Source: Dactylorhiza incarnata
Taxonomy: Eukaryota > Streptophyta > Magnoliopsida > Asparagales > Orchidaceae
Reading direction: 5' to 3'
DNA: 64,000 bases
Assembly (NCBI GenBank): GCA_033032865.1
Contig: JAWHQI010000040.1
Location: 6,989,001 to 7,053,000, forward strand
The first letter of the stretch is position 1, and every line of letters begins with the position of its first letter. The notes under the pieces were generated by a model. The model did not search any database. It was given only the letters and a program-made list of their open reading frames with translations, and was not told the origin of the DNA. Made by a program: the position numbers and the translations under genes. This document shows, one piece after another, positions 23,554 through 35,458 of the stretch.

Positions 23554-24304
23554 ATCTCCCCCTATTTGAAGAAGGCAGAATATCCCCAATGCTAAGGTCC
23601 ATTAACAATATTAATCTTTTCACAGAAAGAGTGATCTACGTAGAAAAAGCATCTGTGAAGTTATTTGTACTGGTCCTATCTCCCCTTCACACTATCTCCC
23701 CCTTTCACTCTTTTCTTCAGCATTGGTTCTGGCCCTATCTCCCTCTTTCTGGTTTCTTCAACCCTTCTATGAATAGAGGGACAATATCTATTGATCCCTT
23801 TGGATCAACCAATAGGCTAGCCTATCCACGTTTTAGCAGTTGCCAACTTCCCTTCAACCTGAGTAGGGACTGTACTCCCCCTCAATTAGAGAGCTATTTT
23901 CTGTAATAGCTGATTCATTTCAAATTGAATTTCTCTTTTAAGATACTGAATACTAAGAATAATAAATACATAGTACATATATCAATAGTAACAAACACAA
24001 TATTATGAGCAAAATAGGAAATTTCATTCCACTTTAGATTGTCATTACAGATATATAAAAGAGAATTCAACTTATAGTTGTACATGCAAGAATAACAAAA
24101 TAAATGACAAGGCTGATTCTTCTAAGATGGACCCTGTGAAGAGCTTTCTCCAACAGTAGACTTTCTTTTCCTAGCTTCTTCAGCAGCCTTCATCTGCTCC
24201 TTTACTTTGAAATACAGAAGTGGCTTGGGAAGATATCTTGGGGGAATCCTTAGAGGAGTTTCCCTTCTTACCAGGTTTTCTTTGAGAATCCTTTCCCTTA
24301 AGGA
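23554..24304 (-). other. 3' untranslated region of B with polypurine tracts
   Basis: CTCCCCCTATTTGAAG directly next to the LTR (23556-23571) is the main polypurine tract on the element strand. Similar strings recur near 23680, 23697 and 23875. The rest is AT-rich and non-coding. Confidence 0.6.
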
Positions 24305-26736
24305 TTACCTTTCAAGGTGTTTGATCCACTCAACAGCTGAGTAGACATGGTCAATGTCCTTCATTGGATTTCCATGGCTCACCCAGGTATTCACAACAAT
24401 TATGTCCAACTCCAGATTGTCATCATCATTGAGGGGGTCCTCTAGTTTTTCCATTCTTTTCTGTGCCATGTATTCTTCAACAGTTTGAATACCTTCTACC
24501 CTTCTCCTTTTTGCTGCTCTCTCATCAGCAATCAGATTTGATTGACTTTGGAAGTCAAAATCTTCATCTCTGCTAGGGTTCAGGATTGGTAGATTCAAAG
24601 CAACTCTTGTTCCTTGCAGCACTTTTAGACTTGTGTCCCATTGAGTGTCAGTGACCTTTCTGACCATTGCAAGGATATTTTCTTGAATAGTGCTGGAAGC
24701 ATTGTTGACCACTTCCATCACTTGCTTGCTTGCTGCTTCATGGTTGGACAGTATCAGTTTGTGTGAGGATTCCATGTTGTTATATAACTGGATGTGTGCT
24801 CCTTTCATCTTAGCATGTAGATTTGTAATCTTCGCCTCCCCTTCTTTGTCGTTTTCCACTATTTTCTTCTCTATTTCAGAGTGTTGATGAATTATGGATT
24901 GGGAGAGAGACTGAAAGGTGATGTCCACATCATCCAAAATGAAGTCCTTTGCCTTGTCAATGTGGGATTTAACTTGGCTACATGATGTGTTGACCACTTG
25001 TGCCATGCTGGCAACAGCTTTTTCCCAGACATTTTGGTTTTTGTAAAGGTGATTCTTTACATATGTGATGTCCTTTGTGGAATCCCCTTGGTGGTCAGCA
25101 ATGTCCTTCAAGATTGTGTGTTGGGCACCTACAGTATTTTTGGCCATTTCAAACCATCTTGTCATCTGCAGAAGGATATGATCTGATGCAGTTTTGACAT
25201 CATTGACCTGGTCATTCAGCTCAGTTCTTACTCCAGCCACTCTTAACTCCATTCTCTGCTCACTGGCCTGGATCTCCTGAGTCAATGCAGCTCTTGTAGC
25301 ATTTAGCTCATCCCTAACTTGAGCAGTAGCATCTTGTATTCTTTCAGCAACCACTTCTTTTACTGACAGCATCTGACCCTCAATCATGGTTTGTATTGAG
25401 TTTAGCAAGTCAGACATGTCTAGAGCAGCAGCTGGTCTTTCATGGGCCAAGTCTTTTGCAACCAGCTTTGCAGCTCCACTCTGAGCTATAGCCCTTCCAG
25501 CATCAGGGATCTGCTCTCCCTCAGATGTGGCATTTAGAGCATTTTGTAGATTGGGATTGGTAGGTTCCTGTTGATGTTCTTCCTCACTAGCAGACCCACC
25601 TTCTCCTGCATAGACTGGGCTATGCTCCCCCTCACTTAGGGCATCCATTGGAGGAGAGTTTTGTCTAGGGTCGCCTAAAAGAATAATTGATGAATTAGAC
25701 ACCTAGACTATACAATTGAAAGAGAGGAGAGGCCTAACTGAAGTCTTGATTTACCATGGGTAGGTGAATTGGGAAATTCATCTTCAGCTTGAGCAACAGC
25801 TGGATCAGCATTCATTTGAGTTGGCTCAGGATTGGGCACATCTCTTCCTTGGGACTCCTCATCCATTCCTGTCCTGGGGATATCTTTATTATCTATATTC
25901 ACTGGGATGCTTGCAGATCTATGGTCAGACCCATGAATGTCCTCATTGTCAGACCCATCTAATTTTGAGGATGAATTTGATTTCTGTTGCGATACTTCTT
26001 TCTTCTTTTCCTTTGCCACAGATGGCAGGCTCATAGGGAGCACCCTGGAGAATCTATCCAGAGTCTTTATGTCCATTCTTTTGAGGTAATGGAGATTTGA
26101 CCCCTTGGAGTTTGCAAAGATCTCTGAATAACTATTCTGTAGGTACATAGATAGTATTCTTCCCATATTGGGGGCTTGTAGGGATTCCTTTATCCTTTGA
26201 AAGATGACTTCTCCCCATGAGGTTCTCTTGGACAGAATTATCCTTGTCATTAATTCAAACATGAACTGTGAGACAGTGTCATGTAAACCAGGCTTGCATA
26301 GGATAGCTTTGCCTACAATATCAGACAACAGTTTCCCTTGTTGATTGAAGAACTTTCTCCTGAGACAACTGGATTTAGTATCACTGTATCCTCTCCACTT
26401 TAGGGCAGTCCTCTTATCCTTTTCAGATATTTCCTCCTCTTTAGATTTACTGCAGGGAGTTAATTTCAACCCCTTCTCCAACCTTTTAACTGTAATCTTT
26501 ATCTTCTCACCTCCTATCTTGGACATTAGGATGGTTTTGGATGGAGACAGTTTGACATGGTTGAACCATTCCAGAACTTCAGTTTTGAGAATGCAGCACG
26601 GTTCAGACAGCATGTGCTTCAGACCTTGAGCTTCCATTAGATGAATCACGTGTCGAATTTCTTCTGAGGCATGAGAGAATCCATTTCTTACGATTTCGTA
26701 GCCCTCCAGGAGATCTTTCGAGCTTTTTGGCGCCAT
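24305..26736 (-). CDS. Env-like protein of B, predicted two exons
   Basis: The first ORF (26736-25708, 342 aa) and second ORF (25702-24305, 465 aa) lie in different frames. They join in frame if 25754-25675 is removed as an intron: exon 1 is 982 nt, exon 2 is 1370 nt, together 783 codons plus stop. The N-terminal half holds LSDIVGKAILCK, shared with element A. The middle is serine/acidic. The second half is long coiled coil with many EIEKKIVENDKE-type heptads and ends VYSAVEWIKHLER, shared with element C. I see no signal peptide and no membrane segment, so an envelope role is doubtful. No premature stop is visible, unlike gag-pol of the same copy. Function unknown. Confidence 0.65.
25675..25754 (-). 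other. Predicted 80-nt intron in the env-like gene of B
   Basis: On the - strand the donor is CATG/GTAAATC and the acceptor ATTATTCTTTTAG/GCGAC. A branch-like TCTAATT lies about 30 nt before the acceptor. The sequence is T-rich and contains stops in the upstream frame. Removal joins codon GG-C in phase 1 and keeps both ORFs in frame. Length and composition fit a short plant intron. Confidence 0.6.
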
Positions 26737-26832
26737 GGAAGCAGAGAATCAATGCGCTGAGACCGAAGAGCAGATGAATCGTCTCGACGGCAAAGGATTT
26801 GGCTTTGTGGTTTGTTTTAGGTTACAGTGTGT

Positions 26833-27060
26833 CTATTTATAGGTTTTTAGTTTCGATTTTATTAACCCTAGGTTTTTTTTTGGACTTGATTACCTTATTG
26901 TTTCAAGGATTTCGGGGTTAATTAACAGATGTCATGTTGAACATATCCCGTCTCAGCGGTTCAGCTGAGACGGAGACCTAGGCCGCTGGGATAGTAAAGT
27001 GTCAACCACTGAGACAGTTTCCTCATCTCAGCAGTTCAGCTGGGATTTTCTCAGCTGATT
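26833..27060 (-). promoter_or_regulatory. Internal promoter-like stretch ahead of the env-like gene of B
   Basis: The - strand reads CCTATAAATAGAC at about 26832-26843, about 95 bp before the ATG at 26736. Upstream, arms GTCTCAGC (26950-26957) and GCTGAGAC (26964-26971) form the same palindrome as in B's LTR, with further CTCAGC copies to 27060. The LTR has the same spacing (TATA to first palindrome about 120 bp; here about 110). A separate transcript for the env-like gene is inferred. Confidence 0.55.
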
Positions 27061-27228
27061 CAGCTGAACATACTACTGCACTTTAGCTGATCTTAAGGTT
27101 TAGACCTAGTCTAGATATTTTGGTTGAATAGTTGTCCTAGACATGTCACTGAGTTGTAGTGAGAGTAAAGTAAAGTTTCATAATGTACTATTTAGAATGG
27201 ATTTTAGTGACAGCTACTACATTTAGGT

Positions 27229-29039
27229 CTATTCCATACTAAGCATGCCAAGTTCAATTTTGAAGGCATTAAACTTAGATTCATCCCGTGGCTTTGTAAA
27301 GATATCAGCTACTTGCTTGTTAGTGGGGACAAATTCAAGACAGATATCTTTACATTCTACATGTTCTCTAATAAAATGATATCTAATCTCTATGTGCTTA
27401 GTCCTGCTATGAGAGACAAGATTCTTAGCAATAGATATTGCACTGGATGAATCACAATACAAAGGAGATTCCCTTACCTTGAGGTTGTAGTCCTCCAACT
27501 AATGTTGTGTCCAAAGGAGTTGTGCACAACAGCTTCCTGCAGCAATGTATTCAGATTCAGCTGCGGATATTGCCACACTGGTTTGTTTCTTGCTGCTCCA
27601 AGATATCAATCTTCTCCCTAGGAATTGACAGGTACCACTTATACTCTTCCTGTCTTCTTTGCAACCTGCAAAATCTGCATCTGAAAAGCTTGTTAGTTCA
27701 AAGTCATTGTTCTTAGGGTACCAAAGGCCAAGATGCAAGTTGCCCTTAAGGTATCTCAAAATCCTCTTCACAGAGGTGTAGTGAGATTCCTTAGGACATG
27801 CTTGATACCTAGCACAAACACATGTAGAATACATAATGTCTGGCCTACTAGCAGTTAAGTACAATAGAGATCCAATGATACATCTGTACATGGACTCATC
27901 AAAGGCCTTCCCCTTTTCATCCTTATCTAATGATACATTGGACCCCATGGGTGTTCTCATGGTGGAGGCTGATTCCATCCCAAATTTCTTGATGAGCTCC
28001 TTAGTGTACTTGGTCTGGGAGATGAAAATTCCATCATCAGACTGTTTCACTTGGAGCCCAAGGAAATATTTGAGCTCACCCATACTGCTCATTTCAAACT
28101 CCCCCTGCATTAGATTGGCAAATCTCCTGCAGAGGTTGTCATCAGTAGACCCAAAGATTATGTCATCAACATAAATTTGGACTAAAGACACTTGCCCCTT
28201 GTTTCCCTAAGAAACAATGTGCTATCAATCTTTCCCCTCATGAACTTGTTCTTGAGGAGAAAGTTGGACAAAGTCTCATACCAAGCTCTTGGAGCTTGCT
28301 TGAGACCATATAATGCTTTCCTAAGAAGGTAAACATGTGAAGATAGGGTTGGATGCACAAAACCTGAAGGCTGTTCAACATATACCTCTTCCTTCAAGTC
28401 TCCATTGAGGAAGGCTGATTTGACATCCATCTGGTAGACTTTGAACCTCTTGTGGGTAGCATCGGCAAGGAATAGCCTAATTGCTTCCAACCTTGCAACT
28501 GGAGCAAAGGTTTGATCAAAGTTTATACCTTCCTCTTGCCTGTATCCTTTGGCAACTAATTTGGCCTTGTTATTGATGATTGTACCATTCTCATCAAGCT
28601 TGTTCCTGTATACCCATTTGGTGCCAATCACATTGTGTCCCTGAGGTCTTGGCACCAGCTTCCAAACTTTGCATCTCTTGAATTGTAGGAGCTCTTCTTG
28701 CATGGCTTCAATCCAAAATGTGTCTTGATTGGTCTCTTCAAACTTCTTGGGCTCCATTTGAGAAAGGAAGCTCAAGAATAGTGCTTCATTATGAGCTCTA
28801 CTTCTTGTCAATATGCCTTGGGTATGATCTCCAATTATTAAATCTCTTGGGTGATCTCTTAGGTGCCTTGTAGTAGTTGGAAGAGGGTCCTCTTGTGGCT
28901 GTGGATGTTCCACTGGTTCAGTTGTGACTTCACCATCTTGTACCTCTTCTTCTTCAGGAATTGCAGCAGCTGTTTGTGTTTTGCTGCTGGGCTTGTCTTG
29001 GACAGTCAGCTCATCCATCCCTTCTTCATTTCCTGTCAA
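27229..29039 (-). pseudogene. Reverse transcriptase-RNase H part of B pol
   Basis: 29039-28182 (285 aa) carries the linker and the first part of RT ([53 protein letters not shown]). A one-base shift at about 28185 leads into 28191-27499 with YVDDIIFGSTD, the RT thumb and RNase H (SFSDADFAGCKEDRKS, VAISAAESEYIAA). A TAG (27499-27501) then stands where a CAG is expected (WTQH-stop-LEDYN). The last piece, 27498-27229, ends VADIFTKPRDESKFNAF. The parent enzyme would be complete; this copy is not translatable. Confidence 0.9.
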
Positions 29040-30390
29040 AATAGAAGAACTAGACCATTCTTTGTAGAGAAGACTGGTCTCATCAACACAACATGCATAG
29101 ATTCTTCTACAATATGGGTTTTCTTGTTATAAACTCTATATGCTCTACTATGTGAGCTATACCCAACAAGAACCCCCACATTGCATTTTTCTGCAAACTT
29201 TGTTAATTGTGATTTTCCATTATTTAGAATGTAGCATTTGCAACCAAAGATTCTAAAGTAAGAAATTGTAGGTTGTTTGCCTTTCAGAACCTCATAAGGG
29301 GTTTTCCCAAGGACCTTATTGATGGAGGCTCTATTGAGAACATAACAGGCTGTATTGACTGCCTCAGCCCAGAAGTATTCTGGGAATGAGGAGTCACTAA
29401 GCAGTGTTCTCCCAGCTTCAATCAAGGTCCTATTTCTCCTCTCAGCCACACCATTTTGCTGTGGAGTCCTTGGGGACTAAAACTCTTGGGTGATACCAAA
29501 TTCTTGACAAAATTTTGTCATGGCTTCAGATTGAAATTCTGTGCCAAGGTCAGTTCTAGTTCTGACCACAGAACATAGTAGATCATTCTGAATGGACTTG
29601 ACAAAGTTTATAAAGACATATAAGGTATCTGACTTCTTCTTAAGGAAGAATACCCATGTATACTTTGAATGATCATCTACAATCACCAAGGTATACAACT
29701 TTCCACCTAGGCTCTGAATTGGCAAAGGACCAAACAAGTCCATGTGCAATAGGTATAAACACCTTTCAGTATCCTTGGAGCCAATACTTTTAAAGGTGGT
29801 CCTAGTTTGCTTACCCATTTGGCAAGCATGATAGGGGCCACTTTTAACACATTTTAGATTAGGACTATTTCTAACAAGGTTTTTAGAAAATAATCTATAC
29901 ATTGTCTTATAGTTAATGTGGGCAAGTCTCTTGTGCCATTGGACACAGAGAGACTCACTTTCATTAGCTACAAGACACACAGAGGAGATAGAATAATTGC
30001 AAATGAAGTCTAAGCAATAAACATTCCCACTCCTAGTGCCCGAGAGAATGGTCTCCAAGTCATTAGATTTTTTGATCAAGCACTTGTCATTGTGGAATTC
30101 AATGACATAGCCTAAGTCACATAGTTGGCTTATGCTTACAAGGTTGTGTTGCAATCCTTCAACATAAGCTACCCTTGTGATTGAGACTATGCCATTTGAA
30201 ATCATACCATATCCTTTGGTGACCCCCTTTTCTGATCCACCAAAAATAACCTTAGGTCCATTCTTCACTGGATGGTAATCCTTTAGAAGATCCTTAGTTC
30301 CTGTCATGTGCCTTGAGCACCCACTGTCCAAGTACCATATTTGGCTGAGACTGGTACTTGAACTAACCTGCAACACAGAATTTAATGTAC
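29036..30390 (-). pseudogene. Protease-integrase part of B pol
   Basis: The frame opens at about 30387. The protease start is WYLDSGCSRHMTG. The integrase zinc site is HKRLAHINY ... CVKSGPYHACQMGK. Catalytic Asp lies in LLHMDLFGP, the second in RTDLGTEFQSE, and Glu in NGVAERRNRTLIEAG. A TAG at about 29475 interrupts between the second Asp and the Glu. The frame is lost near 29040-29100 before RT. Relative to gag the protease frame is shifted by -1. Confidence 0.88.
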
Positions 30391-32934
30391 CTTAGGACCC
30401 CAACTGACTTTGGGTCCTAGGTTCTTGTTAACACCATAGGGAATATTCCTAGAGAGGGCTGGTTTGGCTTGAGGTTCAGTCCTTGCCTTTGGCACATTGG
30501 GGTTGTGCCAACAATCAATTGCAAAGTGTCCAACCTTGCCACAGCACCAACAATCATGAATATTGTATCTCCTTTTCTGAACAGTTTTCTGAATTGATAC
30601 AACATTTTGTACATGTTCAGCAGAAGAGATATCAGCAATCTTCCTATTTCTTTCAGCGATAACCTGACTGAAGGATAATCTGTGGATAGTCTTGCTACTC
30701 TTTGTCCTGATAGCCTCAGCTTGCATTGACTTGGCAGTCATACAAGATCTGATGGAATCAGACACTGGGCAGCAGGCCTTGTCGACAGATTTGATAGCAG
30801 TCTTGCTTTTTGCTGAAGCAGATTTGGAAGAGCTTGCTTCCATGTTCTTGACTGAAGGTACTGAGACACCAAACACAAATGGTCTAGGTTGGGCTATTTG
30901 TATTTCCTCATGTGCATCTTTCATTGCACTCAATCCCATGCCCTTTCTATTTCCATAGCTGTGAGCATTCCTGCTCAAGTTAAAGGAACTTCAATTTAAT
31001 ATGTGACCATGAATACTTTCTTGGTCATACTTGTTTGAGGGCATCAAGAATTTCACAAAGGAGGTCTTAGATTCTTTTGAGTCCTTGACCTTTCCCTTAG
31101 TGTTGCTAGTAGATGCCTCATTGTTGAAACCAATACCTCTCTTGCTCTGGGAGTTGAAGGTGTCAATAATAGGCATCACTGTCTTGGGCTTGGAGAAATT
31201 AGCCACTAGCATCCTCTCCATGAGGAGCTTTTCTTTAAGATCCTTGATGATCTTGTTCTTATGGCTTATGGTGCCCACATGGATCATTGACATTCACCTT
31301 AGCTTGCCAATCTCATTGCTCATTTGAGCTAGCTGGGTAGCATGCTCAATGCACTCAGATTTTGGTTGCTTCAGGGAAGCAATTTCTTGAGCTTGCCTCT
31401 TGGCTAGCTTTTTGCTCTTTTTCAGAGCTTCCAGGATTGCACCATATTCATCAATCAATTGATTGACATCCTCCTCAGAGTATGATTCACTTCCAACTTT
31501 AGATGGAGGAGATTCAGATTCTGGATTTTTTTCATAATCAGAAGAAGAAGAAATGCAGTGTATCAATACCTGCTCATGTTCTGAATTGTTGTGGTTGTCC
31601 TCATCTTCAGTTATAGCCATCAACCCATGGTCATCTAGAGTGACCTCATCCTCCTCTTCATCACTATCTGAATGTGATAGAGGGGCCCTGATTCCTATCC
31701 TGGTATTAGGATAGTCTTCTTCCTCCTGATCAGCAAACAGCCCCAGGTAGGCTTTCTCCTCACCATCTGAATCTGAAGATGAAGACTCAGATTCACTCCA
31801 GCTCTTGCCTTTCTTGGCTAGGAAGGATTTTTCTCCCTTCCTTTCCTTCTGGTGATGAGGCTTCTTGTCACCTCTTTCTTTTCTCTTGACTGGACAGTCA
31901 GCAATGACATGTCCAGGCTTACTACAGCAATAGCAAATTATGTTAGTTGAAACATGTTTACTAGATTTAGAGTCATACCTGTCCCCTTTGGGATGTTGCC
32001 TCTCAGATCTGTAATGATCCTTCTTGTGATGAGAAGAGGAGGAAGGTTTGCTCTTCCATTGTTTCCTCTTGATCATCATCTTGAACTGCCTTGTGAAGGC
32101 AGCAAACTCCTCATCAGAAGAGGAGCTGTCTGAATTGCTGCTCTCAGATTTTTCAGATTCAGCAGTCTTTCTTGGAGGTGACTGTACTCTAACCTTGTTC
32201 TTCTTAGAGCTTTCAGCTTTGAGAGCAACAGATCTCTCCCTTGTGTGAGCCCTGGAAGAAGTGTCCTCCTCCTTTCTTGCAGAAAGCTGCATCTCATATG
32301 AGAGCAGTTTCCCAAACAGAGTATGGGTAGGGGTTTCTCCAAGCCTTGCCCCTTCCCTGATTGCACAAATCTTAGTGTCCCAATCTCTGGTTAGAGATCT
32401 AAGGAACTTGTCATTAAGTTCATCATCTGTGAATACCCTTCCATAGGTTCTTAGTTCATTTACAATCCTAAAGAACCTTTCATAGCACATAGAGATATTC
32501 TCCTGGCTCAGCTGTCTGAAGGCTTCATACTCTTGATTGAGGAGTGACTTTCTATCATCCCTCACTTCAGCTGTTCCCTCCATATAAACCACCAATGTGT
32601 CACACATTTTCTTGGCAGTTGTGCAGTGTACCAAGTTCTGAAATGTAGTGTCATCAATGGAATTTCCTATTATGTTTTGGGCTCTCTTGTCCATAGTGTA
32701 CAGTGCTATCTCATCATTGGTCAGCTCAGAGAATACCTTAAGTGTTTTTCTAGTAGGGTCAATGGTGGAGACTTTCTCAAAGGTATAAGGACCATTTTTG
32801 ATAGTTAAAAAGATCCTTGGGTCTGAGGCTTCCATGAATAGCCTTACCCTTTGCTTCCATATCCCAAAGTTTTCTTTGGAGCATATGGGCAATTTCATTG
32901 ACCCCAACTCCTTCTTCATTCCACTGCTTGCCAT
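30382..32934 (-). pseudogene. Gag of element B with two zinc knuckles
   Basis: One frame runs from the ATG at 32934 to the TAA at 30382-30384, with two in-frame TGA codons (31294-31296 and 30991-30993). In order: gag N-domain (ICSKENFGIWKQRVRLFME, HCTTAKKMCDTLVVYMEG), lysine/serine stretch, knuckle CYCCSKPGHVIADC, long acidic-serine region, coiled coil, second knuckle CWCCGKVGHFAIDC, and the end LGPKVSWGPKVH. The same terminal motif and stop position occur in A and C, so TAA is probably the natural gag end. The two TGA codons look like mutations. Confidence 0.88.
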
Positions 32935-33001
32935 TGGATTTCAGATTTGACTACTCCTGTATAGGATCTGATCAGACTGTTAAGTCCTTTTGATTAACCT
33001 A

Positions 33002-33013
33002 CCTCTGATACCA
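33002..33013 (-). other. Primer-binding site of B (tRNA-iMet)
   Basis: The - strand reads TGGTATCAGAGG two bases after the 5' LTR end. It matches eleven of twelve bases of the usual plant initiator-Met site. Confidence 0.9.
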
Positions 33014-33015
33014 CT

Positions 33016-34388
33016 TGATAGTTTATAAAGGTGTAGTCAATAATACCTAGGGGGGGTGAATAGGTTTTATTTAATTTCTTTTTATCAACCTAATGTTTCT
33101 AGCTGCAGAAAGTACAATCACAGAAAACACACAAGGATGTATAGAGGTTCCTCAAGACAGGGTGTCTTGAGTAGCCCTCTTTCCCCCTTCACCTTTCTAA
33201 CAATGAGTTAGACAAGGCCAACTCCTCCAAACTTCAATCTCAGCTCCTTGAGCTTACACCACAAGTTCCTTAGAACTTCTCAGATCAAGAGTGATCCTAT
33301 CTCAGGCACAGCAGCCCTACACTCAGGCTCAGCAGCCCTACACATCAGGCACAGTAGCCCTACACTCAGGCTCAATAGCCCTACACCTCAGGAACAGCAG
33401 CCCTACACTCAGGCTCAACAGCCCTACACCTCAGGCACAGCAGCCCTACACCTCAAAGTTATGAACTCCTACCACTCAGAAATCCCACAGATTTCCTACC
33501 TCAGACCTATCAAGAAGTCCTACCACTCAAGCTGTCAACACAGCTTTACACACAGGCTCAATAGCCTTTTACTCAGGCAACAATGCCTTACAAAGATATA
33601 ATAGAGTTTGAGTTGAACACAGAGGACAAAAGATTACTCTTAGGTCTTCTGAATCCTTTCTTCAGATCTGAAAACAGCAGCTTCAGATTTGTATCACTTT
33701 GATCTTCTCCTTCAGCCAAGCAAAAGATCAACTTGCCCTTCTTGAGTTGGCACAGGAAGAGCTATCTAATCTCCCTTAGAAGATTAACTTCAGCAGCAGA
33801 GAATGACTTCAACTGGCTGAATCGCGAATGCTCGATTGCGGCGTGTAGCAAAAGCTTCTCAATGGAACAGTACTCATTGTTGTGCCCTAGCATCTCCTTT
33901 TATACCTTCAGAAGGCTTCAACGGCTATATCGATCCTCCTGACACGCTAAGGGGCTGAATGGACTTGCTTTTTCCTCTCAAATGTCATTTGCGCCAAAAG
34001 CAGATCCCGTCAAGACATTTGGATCTGTCTCAGCGGTTGGGCTGAGACAGCATCCAGTCTCAGCGGTTGGGCCGAGACAGCATCCAGTCTCAGCGGCAGC
34101 TCCAGTCCCCTTCTCAGCGGTTGCTCCAGTCTTCTTCTCAGTGGACCCGCTGAGACGGCTCCTCGTCTCAGCGGTTCTGACCCATCGTGTCAGCGGTAAT
34201 GCTGAGACCGATCTTCATCTCCTTGTGGATGATTCCTTCTTGTCTAAGGCCATGTTTGGCCCTTTCTTTTGAGTCACATGTGCCTGTATATTCTACACAA
34301 GTATAGCTTTGTCAAATACAATATGTCCTTAGTATTGAGGGTGATGCCTCTTCAAATCAAGGTAATATTGAGGGCATTTTACCCAACA
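33016..34388 (-). repeat. 5' LTR of element B
   Basis: Partner of 22185-23553. TATA box at 33896-33906, palindromes GTCTCAGC/GCTGAGAC at 34027-34210, and the CAGCCCTACACCTCAGG tandem array at about 33318-33459. Differences from the partner are mostly single bases, with one 3-bp indel (CAG near 33795). Confidence 0.92.
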
Positions 34389-34393
34389 AGTAG

Positions 34394-35458
34394 TTTAGTG
34401 GGGGCACCCATTTTAATTTCTATTGAACCTTAAGACACCTTGCACTAAACTGAGTGTTGCGGTCAAACTCATAGGCGAAATTGGCTCGAATGAATTTTAA
34501 ATTAAACTAGACACAAATATATTCAACTTTTGTCTCTGGTAACTTTTCCTGAAAGGGCCTTTAAGGGTTAAAATTTTCAGTTTCAAAAATGTGCATTCCT
34601 AGGAGAAATTATATCATTACATAATCATAATATTTTATTATCTGTACAGGAAGATGTAGGGCCACGATTTTGTCTTCAAGCTCTAGCCTACAGCCACGAT
34701 TCACCCATCCTGAAGCTTTTCCAAGAGCCTCGACAGGCCATCCGACCACCTCCCCGACCGTCCACCGCCACCACCACCTCCGATGAGGTGGTTGCTATCG
34801 CCGAGCGGTGGCACGGTCGCCGGAGAGGCCGATTCCGGCGAACCCGAACACCATTCTTTTCATGAAAATCTGAATTTTCTCTCGTGTGATCGGGCTCAAT
34901 TGAGCGCGATGTCTCTACTAATCAATCTAGGAAACTAGCACAAGGGGAGAGGAGGGTATGTGGACCTTTACTAGGGTCCGACGACGGCGGTGGAGGCTGT
35001 TGGCCGTGGCTTTTCTCCTCTCCGGCGAGCTTGCCTAATTTCTCGATCCTCCACAAAAACATTTGATCCAATATATCATTTCAACTGCCAAGGATGATTT
35101 GAAGGTGATGGGTGGGTCAGAAGTGAGAATGGGGGCTGTATATGGGGGGATTTGAGAGGGAGAATTTCGGCCATGCCATTAATTGACCCTCTCTTGAAGG
35201 ATGTGGGCTAAAACTGATGGGGAGATGAATCTCAAACATCAGAGAATCCCAATGGATGCTTAGGGGAGGTGAATGGTGTGACCAATGGCCTCCACCCATT
35301 AATCCCTTCATTACACCATCAATTAAATTATTAATTTATTATTTTTCTTAAACAATTAAACCCTTAATTTCCCCTAATCATAATAATTAAATTAATAAGT
35401 TGTGGGATGAAGGATGGGCCTTGGTCCAAGACTTAGCCCATTGAAATCCACTTGGGCT
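34394..35458. other. Host stretch between B and D
   Basis: No gene. It contains a CAG-rich and CCACC-rich part (34650-34860) and a second GC-rich part (34975-35035) between AT-rich flanks. It may be the middle of the same old LTR as 21364-22184 and 59259-59733. Confidence 0.35.

Larger units (their letters stand above)
22185..34388 (-). mobile_element. Element B: complete Sirevirus-type Copia, 12.2 kb
   Basis: LTRs 22185-23553 and 33016-34388 (1369 and 1373 bp) are flanked by AGTAG on both sides (22180-22184 and 34389-34393). The - strand order is primer site, gag, protease-integrase, RT-RNase H, internal promoter-like stretch, two-exon env-like gene, several polypurine tracts and 3' LTR. 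Gag-pol carries several stops and frameshifts, so the copy is inactive. By eye the LTRs differ at about 40 sites (about 3%), so insertion is fairly recent. Confidence 0.92.
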
